Origin: Pseudomonas hefeiensis
GTDB lineage: Bacteria; Pseudomonadota; Gammaproteobacteria; Pseudomonadales; Pseudomonadaceae
Direction of reading: 5' to 3'
NCBI RefSeq assembly: GCF_030687835.1
Contig: NZ_CP117449.1
Span: forward strand, 248,001 to 312,000
Length of the DNA stretch: 64,000 nt
Within the stretch, counting starts at the first letter, position 1, and every line of letters begins with the position of its first letter. The notes under the pieces are model-generated. The model was not told the origin of the DNA. It worked only from the letters and a program-made list of their open reading frames with translations, and did no database searches. The translations under genes and the position numbers were made by a program. This document shows, one piece after another, positions 1 to 8,642 of the stretch.

Positions 1-1303
1 GCACCACCAGCGTCGCACCCTGGATGAAGGTCGGCAGGATATCCAGCAGCGATGCGTCAAAGTTGATGGTGGAGAACTGCAATGCCCGGCTGTCGCGCTG
101 CAACCGGACATAGTCGCTATACCAGGCGCAGAAATGGCTGAGGTTGCGATGACTGAGCAACACGCCTTTGGGCTGGCCGGTGGTGCCGGAGGTGTAGATC
201 GCCACGGCCGGTTCGTCGCTGTCCACCACGCGGCGGATCAACGAGGCCGGGATGCCTGGCGTGGGCGAAGGCAGCCGATGGACATTCAGCGTTGGCAACG
301 ACAGGTCGCCCAGGTCGCTGTCTCCGTCGTGCAGCAGCAGGTCGGCCTGGGCATTTTCCAGGATGAAGCGTCGACGTTGTGCCGGATGCTGCGGGTCCAG
401 CGGCAGGTACACCGCCCCACAACCCAGCACCGCCAGGATTGCCGCGTACAGGTGCGCGGACTTGGGCAGGCACACGCCGATCACCTTGTGGGAGGAAGGC
501 CTGTGGGAGGAAGGCTTGCCCCCGATGAACGATGATGCGGTTTGCTTGAGAGCATCGGTGTCTTCATCGCGGGCAAGCCTGGCTCCCACAGATTCCTTTA
601 CAGGTCCTTTCCCAAGTTCCCACCCAGGTCCGGCGCTCTTCAGCATTTGCAGCATCGGCTGTTGCAACCTCAGCGCCAGGCGGCGCAAGGACTTGTAGTC
701 GATGAGTTGTCCGTCGACCCACAGGGCCGGTTGCGTCGCGTCGTCGAGCATGCGCGATTCGATGCTGTGCATCACCGGCACGTCGGCGGCGGCCAGCAGC
801 CAGGGCACCGGCGGCCGATTGAGGCCGTGCTCGAACGCCAGCGGCTCCAGCGCATCGAGCCCGAGCAGCGGTTGGTCGACAGCGTCAGCGTGCACTGTCG
901 GCCAGTGATCGACGCAGGTGTCATCCCGGGATAACTGGCTGACCAGCCGTGCGCCGGTCTCGACCAGCGTCGCCAGCGTACGCTGGCGCAAGGACTGACC
1001 ATTGCCATCGCGTTGCGGCGCAATCACTTCCTGGCACAACAACCGCTGCGCACTGTCGCGGAATATCACCACCGGTTGTGGCAATACCTCGCCGGGTAGC
1101 GTGCGCAGCGCCACGCGCACCTGGAGGTATGAGCGGGCGTCAATGGCCCGCGATGTCGTACCGTCGTCGATCAACAGGTCGATCGCGCCGTGGCTGGCCG
1201 GCGATTGCCGATCCACCACACCGTGGCCGTGCAGTTCGAGCTCCCGGGCCAGGTCGGTCATGGCCTGGCTTGTGCCAGACACTGCAATTTCGAGGCGTCT
1301 CAT
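1..1303 (-). CDS. mgoA: NRPS-like protein MgoA/PvfC, N-terminal part (cut by window edge)
   Basis: Partial gene: the start is in the window and the C-terminus lies beyond base 1. The frame is open for 434 codons. An adenylation domain is recognisable from the motifs YTSGTTGQPKGV and GVCLPKS and the downstream INFDAS segment. About 210 residues before it resemble no domain I can name. The ATG at 1303 lies 10 bases past the mgoC stop with AGGA upstream. Gene order (DUF3050, AurF-like oxygenase, NRPS) matches mgoB-mgoC-mgoA, also called pvfA-pvfB-pvfC. In pseudomonads that operon makes leudiazen-type diazeniumdiolate signals controlling mangotoxin and virulence; the NRPS is thought to activate L-leucine. 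About 45 in-frame residues between the 'IDYKSLRRLALRL' and 'VIGVCLPKS' segments are encoded by an inserted REP doublet (486-590), so activity is uncertain. Confidence 0.85.
   Translation of the reverse strand, partial: MRRLEIAVSGTSQAMTDLARELELHGHGVVDRQSPASHGAIDLLIDDGTTSRAIDARSYLQVRVALRTLPGEVLPQPVVIFRDSAQRLLCQEVIAPQRDGNGQSLRQRTLATLVETGARLVSQLSRDDTCVDHWPTVHADAVDQPLLGLDALEPLAFEHGLNRPPVPWLLAAADVPVMHSIESRMLDDATQPALWVDGQLIDYKSLRRLALRLQQPMLQMLKSAGPGWELGKGPVKESVGARLARDEDTDALKQTASSFIGGKPSSHRPSSHKVIGVCLPKSAHLYAAILAVLGCGAVYLPLDPQHPAQRRRFILENAQADLLLHDGDSDLGDLSLPTLNVHRLPSPTPGIPASLIRRVVDSDEPAVAIYTSGTTGQPKGVLLSHRNLSHFCAWYSDYVRLQRDSRALQFSTINFDASLLDILPTFIQGATLVV
486..590. repeat. REP doublet (REPIN) inside the mgoA coding sequence
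   Basis: Two REP sequences in inverted orientation: TGTGGGAGGAAGGCTTGCC at 502-520 and GGCAAGCCTGGCTCCCACA at 572-590. A partial extra copy of the outer arm lies at 486-501. Both match the intergenic REP family of this window with a few changes. The sequence is read in frame through mgoA on the minus strand without a stop. Confidence 0.85.
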
Positions 1304-1313
1304 GGGCGGATCC

Positions 1314-2246
1314 TCATGGGGTCAGGTAGTCGGCCAGGGCGTCACGCACGCAGGGGGACGCCAGCATCGAGCTGCTGCGAAAAAAGCGCGTGATATTGCC
1401 CACCAACGGGTGAAAGCGATTGATGGGATACGCCAGCGCACTGGCCTCTTCACGCATTGACTGGCGCACCGATTCGTCGACGGGCAGGTGTGCGATCAGC
1501 TGGAAATCGAACGCCTGTTGCAGGTCGCTCGCCAGGTACTGGCTGATGAAGCCGGGCATCAATCGCGCAATCGCATCACGGTCAGCTTCGGGCGCGCTGC
1601 GCCAGTAGATTTGCACCAGTCGCGTCCAGAAACCGGAGTGCCGCCCCTCATCCAGCAAGTGGTCGGCCATCAGGCCCTTGATCGAAGCCTTGACCGAGTC
1701 ATCCCGGGCGAATGCCGCCACCTCGTTGGTCACGGTGTTCTCGGCAATGGCGATGCAAATCAGCTCCACGGCGCTGCGCAGATGCTCTGGCGCCTGGGCC
1801 AGCGTCGCCGGTATGGCGCGGCTGAGCTCGATCTGATCGGGCAAGGGGATCGGCGCAATGCCGGTCATGTCGATGGTCTGCTGCATGAAGTCCATCGCCA
1901 CCAGTGCGTGGTAATCCTCGTCCACCACCACCGTCATTGCGTCGTAGCGGCAGGCGAACGGGAACTCGATGCCGAAGCTGTTTTTAGCGATGCGCCGGGC
2001 GGTGTGGTCCACCAGCTCAGTCTCGAAGATCACCACATCGTTGATGAACTTGTAGAGGCTCTGCACCAGCACAAAATCGCGCAGTTGCGGGCAGTGGCTG
2101 AGGAAGGTCTGGCTGTGTACCAGGGGTTGACGGCTCATGGGGAAGATCAACTTGTCGTCGTCTTCGACCCGGCGCCGTGGCCGGGTGCGGATGGTGGCGC
2201 GGCTTTCCCAGGCGTCGGCGAAGGATTGGTATTCGACGGCGTTCAT
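1314..2246 (-). CDS. mgoC: AurF-like diiron N-oxygenase MgoC/PvfB
   Basis: A 310-residue protein of the AurF/CmlI (p-aminobenzoate N-oxygenase) diiron family. Ligand-type motifs are visible: EDYHA (ExxH) mid-protein and DEGRHSGFW (ExxxH) in the C-terminal half, with further Glu residues in FETELVDH and ENTVTNEV. Family members oxidise amines to hydroxylamine or nitro groups; in the pvf/mgo pathway this enzyme is expected to supply the N-oxidation for the diazeniumdiolate. The ATG at 2246 overlaps the mgoB stop (ATGA), implying translational coupling, and is preferred to a longer upstream start that would run into mgoB. mgoA begins 10 bases downstream. Confidence 0.88.
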   Translation of the reverse strand: MNAVEYQSFADAWESRATIRTRPRRRVEDDDKLIFPMSRQPLVHSQTFLSHCPQLRDFVLVQSLYKFINDVVIFETELVDHTARRIAKNSFGIEFPFACRYDAMTVVVDEDYHALVAMDFMQQTIDMTGIAPIPLPDQIELSRAIPATLAQAPEHLRSAVELICIAIAENTVTNEVAAFARDDSVKASIKGLMADHLLDEGRHSGFWTRLVQIYWRSAPEADRDAIARLMPGFISQYLASDLQQAFDFQLIAHLPVDESVRQSMREEASALAYPINRFHPLVGNITRFFRSSSMLASPCVRDALADYLTP

Positions 2247-3019
2247 GGCGCCACCTGCGCAAGCGGTTGGGCCATGCTCTGGCGTAACCCGTCCCACAGC
2301 GCGGTGCGGCTTTGGACGGCGGCGAGTGCGGCGGCCAGCACCTCGGTTTCGCGCTGCGGGTCGCCATCGATCAGCCGGGCCAAGAGCTTTTCCGCTGCGG
2401 GGCCGTGGTCTTCGGAATCGACTTCGATGTGCCGCTGCAGGTAATAACGAAACGTCGGCGCCTGATCCAGGCCGATGCCCCAGGCGTCCAGCATGCGCTG
2501 GAACATCTGCGGGATGACGCTCTCGCGACCGTGCACGAAGGCGGCGGCCACGCTGTGGGCCGGTGCGTGCAGCGCCGTTTGCAGCGTCTGGCGGACGAAC
2601 CGGGCCGCCGCCGGCTCTACCTCGACGCTCTCCAACGCCGTCTCGGGACTGACGCCTTCCTGTTGCAGGGTGATGAACTGCTCAATCGCGCGGGTATCGG
2701 CGCCAACCTCGCGCATGGCGTCCAGGTACAGTTCGAAGTGGCTGCAATAGCCGGCTCCGGGGCGATCATCGGATTCCTCGCCCAGGACGATTTCGTTGAT
2801 CAAGCGTGCAGCGTGTGGGTCGGCTGGCGGCAGCCAGGGCAGGTGGACGCAGGTCAGCTCCCGTTGCAGCCGTTTGGTCAGTGACATGAAGTCCCACACG
2901 GCAAAGACATGGCTTTGCATAAAGCGGCGTAACAGATCGATTGATGTTATTTCGGAAAAAACCGGGTGTTGGCCAAGGGCGTGTTTTTTCAGAGATAGTT
3001 GTTCTTTGGTAGGCAGCAT
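2243..3019 (-). CDS. mgoB: Heme-oxygenase-like DUF3050 protein MgoB/PvfA
   Basis: A 258-residue protein of the DUF3050 group, which has a heme-oxygenase-like helical fold. His and Glu residues that could form a metal site are seen in [17 protein letters not shown], and [11 protein letters not shown]. It is the first gene of the mgo/pvf operon and overlaps mgoC by four bases. The ATG at 3019 has a good ribosome site, GAGGAC, six bases upstream. Its reaction in the pathway is inferred rather than visible; heme-oxygenase-like diiron oxidases often act in N-oxidation or C-C cleavage chemistry. Confidence 0.85.
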   Translation of the reverse strand: MLPTKEQLSLKKHALGQHPVFSEITSIDLLRRFMQSHVFAVWDFMSLTKRLQRELTCVHLPWLPPADPHAARLINEIVLGEESDDRPGAGYCSHFELYLDAMREVGADTRAIEQFITLQQEGVSPETALESVEVEPAAARFVRQTLQTALHAPAHSVAAAFVHGRESVIPQMFQRMLDAWGIGLDQAPTFRYYLQRHIEVDSEDHGPAAEKLLARLIDGDPQRETEVLAAALAAVQSRTALWDGLRQSMAQPLAQVAP

Positions 3020-3681
3020 CGGAACGTCCTCATCAATGATGTTTATTCGGAAAAGTCACCCGGGCTTTAATAAAAGCGAGCGGGTGCCTGAACCGGAGTC
3101 CATAAGTTTTGAAAGTATTGAAATGCTCGTCTTAACTACGCATTTATGGCGTGTGAGCAAGGTTTTTCAGGCCTCGGCCATAAACGTAAGCGGTCGATAA
3201 CAACTCGACGGATAAAAAACTAATACACCGAACAAGTAAGCGGCAAGTGATTTTTTAATTATTTAAAGGGGGTTATTTATTGGGCGCGAAGAGGGATGTT
3301 AAAACTTTTAATGCAAGTTTTATTCAGGCGAAGCCGCTCCTTCCGATAAAGAAGTATCAGAATCGAAGAAGTTGAGTGAATGCCTCACTCGGAGCACTTC
3401 AGGGGACAGGGAAATAAGAAGTTGTTGTTTTATGGGGGGGACATCGGTCGGACTTCCGATCATCCCGCCGGTTGGGCGATGCTCCTTGCATGTTGGCTTC
3501 GATTCGCCCGGCTGCGGCCAGGCGCTGACTTCTTCAGGTCTGTTTTTTAATCGACAAACGCAAGAGTGAGCCCAAATCGATGGCAGTGCCATTGAACTGA
3601 TGGGGCGACAAGGCACGGCAATGCTCGGGCCTCGTCGGGCAGGCGAGAAGCTGGGTAGGAGGGATGTGTAAGAAAGTGATA
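3020..3681. promoter_or_regulatory. Intergenic region carrying the mgo operon promoter
   Basis: About 660 bases without a convincing gene, AT-rich near 3020-3340, upstream of mgoB and downstream of the convergent-side GntR gene. It must contain the mgo promoter, but I could not fix a -10/-35 pair. Small open frames here (around 3320-3616) have no ribosome site or recognisable sequence. Confidence 0.4.
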
Positions 3682-3701
3682 CGCCGGCTGGGACGCCGGC
3701 G
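3682..3701 (-). terminator. Hairpin downstream of the GntR gene
   Basis: Perfect 7-bp stem CGCCGGC/GCCGGCG with a six-base loop, five bases past the GntR stop. Only a weak T-rich tail follows on the minus strand, so termination is likely but not certain. Confidence 0.5.
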
Positions 3702-3706
3702 CAGTT

Positions 3707-4399
3707 TCAACGGCTTTGCTGTTGTTCCAGATAGCGCCGGATGGTGACGCAGGCTTTTTCCAGATGCAGCTCCAGCAGGGCAACCGCTCTGTCGATGTCC
3801 TGGGCCGTAGCGGCCTCCAGCAGCGCGCGATGATCGTCCTGGGTCAGTTTGCCCAAGCCCATGGACGACAGATGAAAGCGCAAGAAGCGTTCTTCCTCAT
3901 TGAGCTCGCGCTCGATCAGGTCCAGCAGTTTGCTGTTGGGTGCCTTGTGATAAAGCGACATGTGAAACAGCCGGTTGAGCCTGCCGATTTCAGCGTGGTC
4001 GGTTTGGGCTTCCAGTTGCTCGATGTAATGGCCGGCCAGGGCCAGGTCCTCGGCATCGAGGAGAGGAATGGACAGGCGCAATGCGAAAGATTCAAGGACC
4101 GAACGCAGGGCGTAGGTCTCGATCGCATTGTTGGTGATCAACGGGGCCACCACGGCGCCTTTGTGCTGAACCACATTGAGCAGTGATTGCGCCTCGAGCT
4201 GGCGCAAGGCCTCGCGTACCGGCATGCGGCTGACGCCGAACAGGTCGGCCAGTTCCTGCTGGCGCAGGGCGGTGCCGCACGGCAAGCGCCCGTCGAGAAT
4301 GGCCTCACGTAGGGATTCTTCGATGATGGAGCGTGCCTGGGCAGCGGGAATGGGCCCGTTGATCTGGATAGTACTTAGCGGTTTGGGCTTCTGTGTCAC
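3707..4399 (-). CDS. GntR family transcriptional regulator (FCD domain)
   Basis: A 230-residue protein. Residues about 15-80 are a GntR winged helix (LREAILDGRLPCGTALRQQE, FGVSRMPVREALRQLE), followed by a helical FCD ligand-binding domain with the metal-type His residues of this class (FHMSLYH, DDHRALLEA). This layout is the FadR subfamily, which usually senses a carboxylic acid and represses a neighbouring operon. It stands alone between the mgo operon and lapG and is divergent from lapG. Its target and ligand cannot be read from context. Confidence 0.85.
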   Translation of the reverse strand: MTQKPKPLSTIQINGPIPAAQARSIIEESLREAILDGRLPCGTALRQQELADLFGVSRMPVREALRQLEAQSLLNVVQHKGAVVAPLITNNAIETYALRSVLESFALRLSIPLLDAEDLALAGHYIEQLEAQTDHAEIGRLNRLFHMSLYHKAPNSKLLDLIERELNEEERFLRFHLSSMGLGKLTQDDHRALLEAATAQDIDRAVALLELHLEKACVTIRRYLEQQQSR

Positions 4400-4522
4400 G
4401 ACAACGCACCCTGACTGGTAGTAACAAAAATTGGATCCAAGCCAACGTTAGTTACAGATTGCCAAGCCGTCAAAATCTCGCGGCCCCGGTTCCTGAACTA
4501 AAGTTTAGTCTGCTTGCGGTGA

Positions 4523-5296
4523 TTGCACCTTGCCATTGTCTTTTACCCGGCCAGGCTTCACCATCCAACGAATTTCCAACGGCCCTTTTTGGACGTACTT
4601 CCCTTGGCTGCACCTTTCCCTGTTCCCAGGTTCTTGCGCTGGTTGTGTTCGGCATTGTTGCTGGCCGGCGTCATGCTGGGCGGCCTGCAGGCCGACTGGG
4701 ACTTTGCGCAGATCAGCCGGCGGGCGCAAGCGTTATATGGGCCGTTGGGCGAAGGGCAGCAACGGATCGATGCCTGGCAGCAATTGTTGGCGACCCAGAA
4801 GCAGACGCCGGAGCTTGAGCAGCTCAAGGTGGTGAACCTGTTTTTCAACAAACGGGTGCGCTACGTCGAAGACATCGACCTGTGGCGTCAGGTCGATTAC
4901 TGGGAGACCCCGATCCAGGCCCTGTGGAAAGGCGCCGGGGATTGCGAGGACTATGCCATTGCCAAGTACTTCAGCCTGCGTCGTCTGGGGGTGTCCAGTG
5001 ACAAGCTGCGCATCACCTACGTCAAGGCGTTGCGGCAGAACCGTGCGCATATGGTGCTCACTTACTACGCGACCCCCGATGCCATGCCGCTGGTACTCGA
5101 CAGCCTGATCGATGGCATCCTGCCGGCCAGCCAGCGGACCGATCTGTTGCCGGTCTACTCTTTCAATGCCGAGGGGTTGTGGCTGCCAGGGGCCAAGGGC
5201 AACAAGAAAGTGGGTGACACCAAGCGCCTGTCCCGGTGGCAGGATGTGTTGAAAAAAATGCAGGCCGAAGGTTTTCCGGTCGAGACGACTAACTAG
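4523..5296 (+). CDS. lapG: Periplasmic cysteine protease LapG
   Basis: Bacterial transglutaminase-like cysteine protease of the LapG family. A Cys-His-Asp triad is visible: C141 in GDCEDYA, H176 in RAHMVLTYY and D193 in PLVLDSL, counted from the TTG at 4523. A hydrophobic segment (FLRWLCSALLLAGVMLGG) acts as export signal. The true start is unsure: TTG 4523 gives a long leader before this segment, and a start nearer the signal sequence is as likely. LapG cuts the N-terminal retention module of LapA at a TAAG site, releasing cells from the surface; LapD holds it when c-di-GMP is high. lapD follows after 14 bases, so the pair forms an operon. Confidence 0.92.
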   Translation: MHLAIVFYPARLHHPTNFQRPFLDVLPLAAPFPVPRFLRWLCSALLLAGVMLGGLQADWDFAQISRRAQALYGPLGEGQQRIDAWQQLLATQKQTPELEQLKVVNLFFNKRVRYVEDIDLWRQVDYWETPIQALWKGAGDCEDYAIAKYFSLRRLGVSSDKLRITYVKALRQNRAHMVLTYYATPDAMPLVLDSLIDGILPASQRTDLLPVYSFNAEGLWLPGAKGNKKVGDTKRLSRWQDVLKKMQAEGFPVETTN

Positions 5297-5310
5297 GAGC
5301 GCGCGCTCAG

Positions 5311-7257
5311 ATGTCCTTGTTCAAACAGCTGTTGATCGCTATCTGTCTGTTCCTGGTGGTTGCCTTCAGCGGCAGCTTCATGGTCAGCCTGGAAAGCTCG
5401 CGGGCCCAGTACGTCAACCAGTTGCGCTCCCACGCCCAGGACGCGGCCACGGCGCTGGCGCTGTCCCTGACGCCGAACATCGACGACCCGGCGATGGTGG
5501 AGCTGATGGTCAGTTCGATCTTCGACAGCGGCTATTACGCGACCATTCGGGTGGTCGATGTCGCCACCGACAAAACCCTCGTCGAGCGCACCGGCACACC
5601 CGACGCCGGCAACGTGCCGCAATGGTTCATCAAACTCATCGGCCTGGAGCCGGCCGGTGGCGATGCGATTGTCAGCCGTGGCTGGGAGCAGGCGGCGCGG
5701 GTCGAGGTGGTCAGCCACCCGATGTTCGCCCTCGCCAAGCTGTGGCAGAGCGCATTGGGCAGCCTGGGCTGGCTTTTGCTGTGCGGCGCGGTGAGCGCGG
5801 TACTGGGGGCCTTGCTGCTGCGTCGTCAGCTCAAGCCGCTGGATTACATGGTGCACCAGTCCCATGCCATCGCCCGTCGCGAGTTCTTGAGCCTGCCGGA
5901 GCTGCCACGCACCCCGGAACTGCGCCGGGTGGTGCAGGCGATGAACCAGATGGTCGAGAAGCTCAAGGCGCTGTTTCAAGAGCAGGCCGAGCGCAGCGAA
6001 AAACTGCGGGTCGAGTCTTACCAGGACAATCTCACGGGCCTGGCCAACCGGCGGTATTTCGAAATGCAGCTCCACGCCCGGGTGAGCAATCCCGAGCAGG
6101 CCAGCTCCGGTTATCTGCTGTTGCTGCGGGTCAAGGACCTGGCCGGGTTGAACCAGCGGCTGGGCGGGCAGCGCACCGACCAGTTGCTTAAGGCTGTGGG
6201 CGAACAATTGCTGCGTGAATGCGCCCGTTACCCTGAAACCCACAACCTGGTGACGCGCATCCGCGGCGGGGAATTCGCCGTGCTGGCGCCGGGGCTGGTG
6301 CGCGAGGAAGCGCTGCAACTGGCGCAGAACCTCGAAAGCGCGCTGGCGAGCCTGAGTGCCACCGGGGCGACTGACGTGGCTTCGGTGGCTTCCATCGGAC
6401 TTGCACCCTTCGTCCATGGCGACTCGCCGCAAGCCGTGCTCCAGCTCGGCGACCAGGCCCTTGCCCAGGCCGAAAGCCAGGGAGAGCCGGGTTGGGCCTG
6501 CCTGGACCACAGCGCCTCGGCCAGCGTCGGTGACGATCACCATGCCTGGCACACTCTGCTCGACCAGGCCTTGAGCAATCAGCGCTTCGAGCTTTACTTC
6601 CAGCCAGTGGTGGCCGCCCAGGACACCCAAGTGGTGCTGCATTACAAAGTGCTGTCGCGGCTGCTGGACGAGCAGGGTCAGACCATCCCCGCCGGGCGCT
6701 TCCTGCCGTGGCTGGAGCGCTTCGGCTGGACCGCGCGCCTGGACCGTTTGATGCTCGAACAGGTGCTCAAGCAAATGGCCGGGCACGAACAAGCCCTGGC
6801 GCTGAACCTGTCCTCCGCCACCCTGGCTGATCCTCAGGCATTGAACAAAATCTTCGAGATCCTGCGGGCCCACTCCAACCTCGGGCCACGCCTGACCCTG
6901 GAAATAGGCGAAGAGCAACTGCCGGAGCAGGCCGTGCTGGAACAATTGACCCGGCAACTGCGCGAGCTGGGCTTCTCCCTGAGCCTGCAGCGCTTTGGTG
7001 GGCGGTTCAGCATGATCGGTAACTTGTCGCGGTTGGGGTTGGCTTATCTGAAGATCGATGGCAGCTATATCCGCGCGATTGACCAGGAGAGCGACAAGCG
7101 CTTGTTCATCGAGGCGATCCAGCGTGCTGCTCACAGCATTGACCTGCCGTTGATTGCTGAGCGGGTTGAGACGGAAGGGGAGTTGGCGGTGATTCGTGAG
7201 ATGGGGTTGTTTGGGGTGCAGGGGCAGTTGGTTGGCGAGCCTAAGCGTTGGGGGTGA
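5311..7257 (+). CDS. lapD: c-di-GMP receptor LapD
   Basis: A 648-residue inner-membrane protein: transmembrane helix near residues 6-26, a periplasmic domain that binds LapG, a second helix near 150-172, a HAMP/S-helix, then GGDEF-like and EAL-like domains. Both catalytic signatures are degenerate, as in known LapD proteins: RGGEF near residue 318 replaces GGDEF, and KVL near residue 446 replaces EAL. It therefore binds c-di-GMP without making or breaking it. Ligand binding lets the periplasmic domain capture LapG and so protects LapA. The ATG follows AGGAGCG. A large palindromic repeat begins about 40 bases after the stop. Confidence 0.95.
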   Translation: MSLFKQLLIAICLFLVVAFSGSFMVSLESSRAQYVNQLRSHAQDAATALALSLTPNIDDPAMVELMVSSIFDSGYYATIRVVDVATDKTLVERTGTPDAGNVPQWFIKLIGLEPAGGDAIVSRGWEQAARVEVVSHPMFALAKLWQSALGSLGWLLLCGAVSAVLGALLLRRQLKPLDYMVHQSHAIARREFLSLPELPRTPELRRVVQAMNQMVEKLKALFQEQAERSEKLRVESYQDNLTGLANRRYFEMQLHARVSNPEQASSGYLLLLRVKDLAGLNQRLGGQRTDQLLKAVGEQLLRECARYPETHNLVTRIRGGEFAVLAPGLVREEALQLAQNLESALASLSATGATDVASVASIGLAPFVHGDSPQAVLQLGDQALAQAESQGEPGWACLDHSASASVGDDHHAWHTLLDQALSNQRFELYFQPVVAAQDTQVVLHYKVLSRLLDEQGQTIPAGRFLPWLERFGWTARLDRLMLEQVLKQMAGHEQALALNLSSATLADPQALNKIFEILRAHSNLGPRLTLEIGEEQLPEQAVLEQLTRQLRELGFSLSLQRFGGRFSMIGNLSRLGLAYLKIDGSYIRAIDQESDKRLFIEAIQRAAHSIDLPLIAERVETEGELAVIREMGLFGVQGQLVGEPKRWG

Positions 7258-7294
7258 GGCTTGCTGCGAGGCGGTCTGTATCCTTCTGACCGAG

Positions 7295-7668
7295 TACATA
7301 TCCATTGCTGCGGTAACGGCGGCTGGCGGTTTCGCCCTTACGGCGAGTCACTTTTGGCAAACGCCCCAAAAGTAACCAAAAGGTCTTGCCCCACCACTTG
7401 GTGCCTCGCCTAGGCTCGGCATGCCCGAACGCAGGCATTGCTCCGTGGGCCCGCCGCGAAGGGCCATCCATGGCCCAGCGCGGCTATCCCGGCATCCATG
7501 CCGGGATGCCCACTACGCAACACCTGCGTTCGGGCACACCGAGCCTAAGCGAGGTGCCGAGTGGTGGGGCAAAAGCGCTTTGGTTACTTTCGCGCTTTTC
7601 GAAAGTGACCCGCTGTAAGAGCGGAACCGCCAGTAGCCGTTACCGCAGAAACGGATATACACCCCCTC
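7295..7668. repeat. Long imperfect palindromic repeat, full copy
   Basis: About 375 bases that read nearly the same on both strands. The left arm holds GCGGTAACGGCGGCTGGCGG, AAAAGTAACCAAAAG and CTTGCCCCACCACT; the right arm holds their inverse, with GTGGTGGGGCAAAAGC, TTTGGTTACTTTCG and CCAGTAGCCGTTACCGC. The centre is CCCGGCATCCATGCCGGGA. A second, truncated copy lies at 49138-49380. Both copies follow a gene's stop codon. Open frames inside are by-products of GC-rich symmetry. No transposase is present, so the class of element is unknown. Confidence 0.8.
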
Positions 7669-7720
7669 TAAAAGTCAGGTCCTAGGAGATTTCCTTCGAG
7701 TTGTGGCGAACTTGGTGAAC

Positions 7721-7749
7721 TTGTCCGGCGTCTGCCCCGTGGCTAGTCT
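7721..7749 (+). promoter_or_regulatory. Sigma-70-type promoter of the first DUF6124 unit
   Basis: TTGTCC at 7721-7726 and TAGTCT at 7744-7749, separated by 17 bases. The same -35, spacing and -10 occur at the copy near 31548-31576, and an aligned weaker version lies at the copy near 50235. Further upstream, the block GGAGATTTCCTTC (7685-7697) is also kept in all three copies and may be an activator or UP site. Confidence 0.65.
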
Positions 7750-7754
7750 GGGTT

Positions 7755-7960
7755 TGTCACTGAAAAAACGGTGACACCGGCGTGCAAGCCGGTTAGAAAG
7801 ACGCTCAACAATATCACCAGCCACTTATCGTGCATTCGTGCTCATGTTTTATGGCAGCTGTGTGCGGGAGACCTTCGGGTCTGCCGAGGTTTTTGGGCGT
7901 TGTCTTACTCGGTCTTGCACACTCGCACATAGCTGCCACCCTTCATCGCGTGCAAGCGAG
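7755..7960 (+). ncRNA. Candidate structured leader RNA, copy 1
   Basis: Elements in order: hairpin TGTCAC/GTGACA (7755-7776); P1 ACCGGC-GTGCAA-GCCGGT (7776-7793); a 15-bp outer stem P2 pairing 7852-7866 with 7924-7938 (one G-U); inside it P2a AGACC-TTCG-GGTCT (7869-7882) and P2b GCCGAG/CTCGGT (7883-7888 with 7908-7913), then unpaired TTGCAC (7915-7920); P3 TCGC-GTGCAA-GCGA (7946-7959). Two other copies on the minus strand (near 31337 and 50035) keep the stems with compensatory changes. The P1 and P3 loops are both exact complements of TTGCAC. The DUF6124 start codon lies 42 bases after the P3 loop. Confidence 0.7.
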
Positions 7961-7996
7961 CCAGGGCGGCTCTGAATTGAATAGGAAGCCCAAACC

Positions 7997-8356
7997 ATGT
8001 TCAAAGCTACGCCTAACCCTCCACAGCCCTCATCCAAATCCCGAGTCGAAACCCTGCAAGCAAAAAAACTCGACGAAGCCGCCGAGCGCGCTCTCGACTA
8101 CTATCTCAAACCCAAACCCGTCGACGAGGCCCAAGCAGGCCAGCTCTTCATCGTATCCCCAGACATCGACACCGAAACCCTACTGGCCAATGCCTCCGAA
8201 GACCTGCTGTCCATCAGCGCCATCGCGGCCGACCTGGCTGATGACGTCGACGGCTCGCGCCGCAGCGTGATCCTGGCGATCAGTCGAATGGCCGACGGGG
8301 TGCATTTGTTGGTGGAGCGGGCGATGGATCGGCTTGAAGTGCCAGCGTCGAGCTGA
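7997..8356 (+). CDS. DUF6124 family protein, intact copy
   Basis: A 119-residue small acidic protein of a family common in Pseudomonas and annotated DUF6124; function unknown. Typical features are the N-terminal FKATPNPP, the KKLDEAAERALDYYL helix and the core DIDTETLLANASEDLLS, followed by helices ending in LLVERAMDRLEV. There is no signal peptide or transmembrane helix. The ATG has AGGAAG nine bases upstream. It is the only one of three copies in this window with an unbroken frame, and it sits behind the conserved promoter and leader described separately. Confidence 0.8.
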   Translation: MFKATPNPPQPSSKSRVETLQAKKLDEAAERALDYYLKPKPVDEAQAGQLFIVSPDIDTETLLANASEDLLSISAIAADLADDVDGSRRSVILAISRMADGVHLLVERAMDRLEVPASS

Positions 8357-8380
8357 CAGGCCTGTGGTGGATTGAAGATT

Positions 8381-8615
8381 GCCATCGCGAGCAGGCTCGC
8401 TCCCACAAGAGATCTGTTGGCGAATGGAAAATTGCGCCCTGACACAAGTCCAATTGTGGGAGCGGGCTTGCTCGCGAAGGCGTCGGCACATCCAGCATCA
8501 TCGCAAACTGACCCACCGCTTTCGCGAGCAAGCCCGCTCCCACACAAGAACTGCGTGACGGCAATATCTGCGACTTGCCCCATCCCCCTGTGGGAGCGAG
8601 CCTGCTCGCGATGAG
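8381..8615. repeat. Cluster of four REP elements (two REP doublets)
   Basis: REP cores lie near 8385-8406 and 8589-8613 (CTCGCTCCCAC and its inverse with GAGCCTGCTCGCGA) and near 8454-8480 and 8519-8544 (GTGGGAGCGGGCTTGCTCGC and its inverse). They alternate in orientation, which is the REPIN arrangement. They fill the space between the two convergent flanking genes, and nothing else is seen there. Confidence 0.9.
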
Positions 8616-8642
8616 GGCAGCCCCGACACCGATGAACCAGGC

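Noticed and set aside
3320..3616. A 98-codon frame in the mgo promoter region
   Set aside because: No ribosome site, no recognisable sequence, and atypical codon use.
7241..7685. Small open frames in the palindromic repeat (also at 49084-49477)
   Set aside because: Conserved only because the repeat is conserved; no ribosome site, and they run across the palindrome arms. A protein is unlikely.
7830..8270. Open frames through the leader RNAs (also 31255-31515 and 50002-50214)
   Set aside because: Sequence conservation follows paired bases, not codons, and the frames differ among the three copies.
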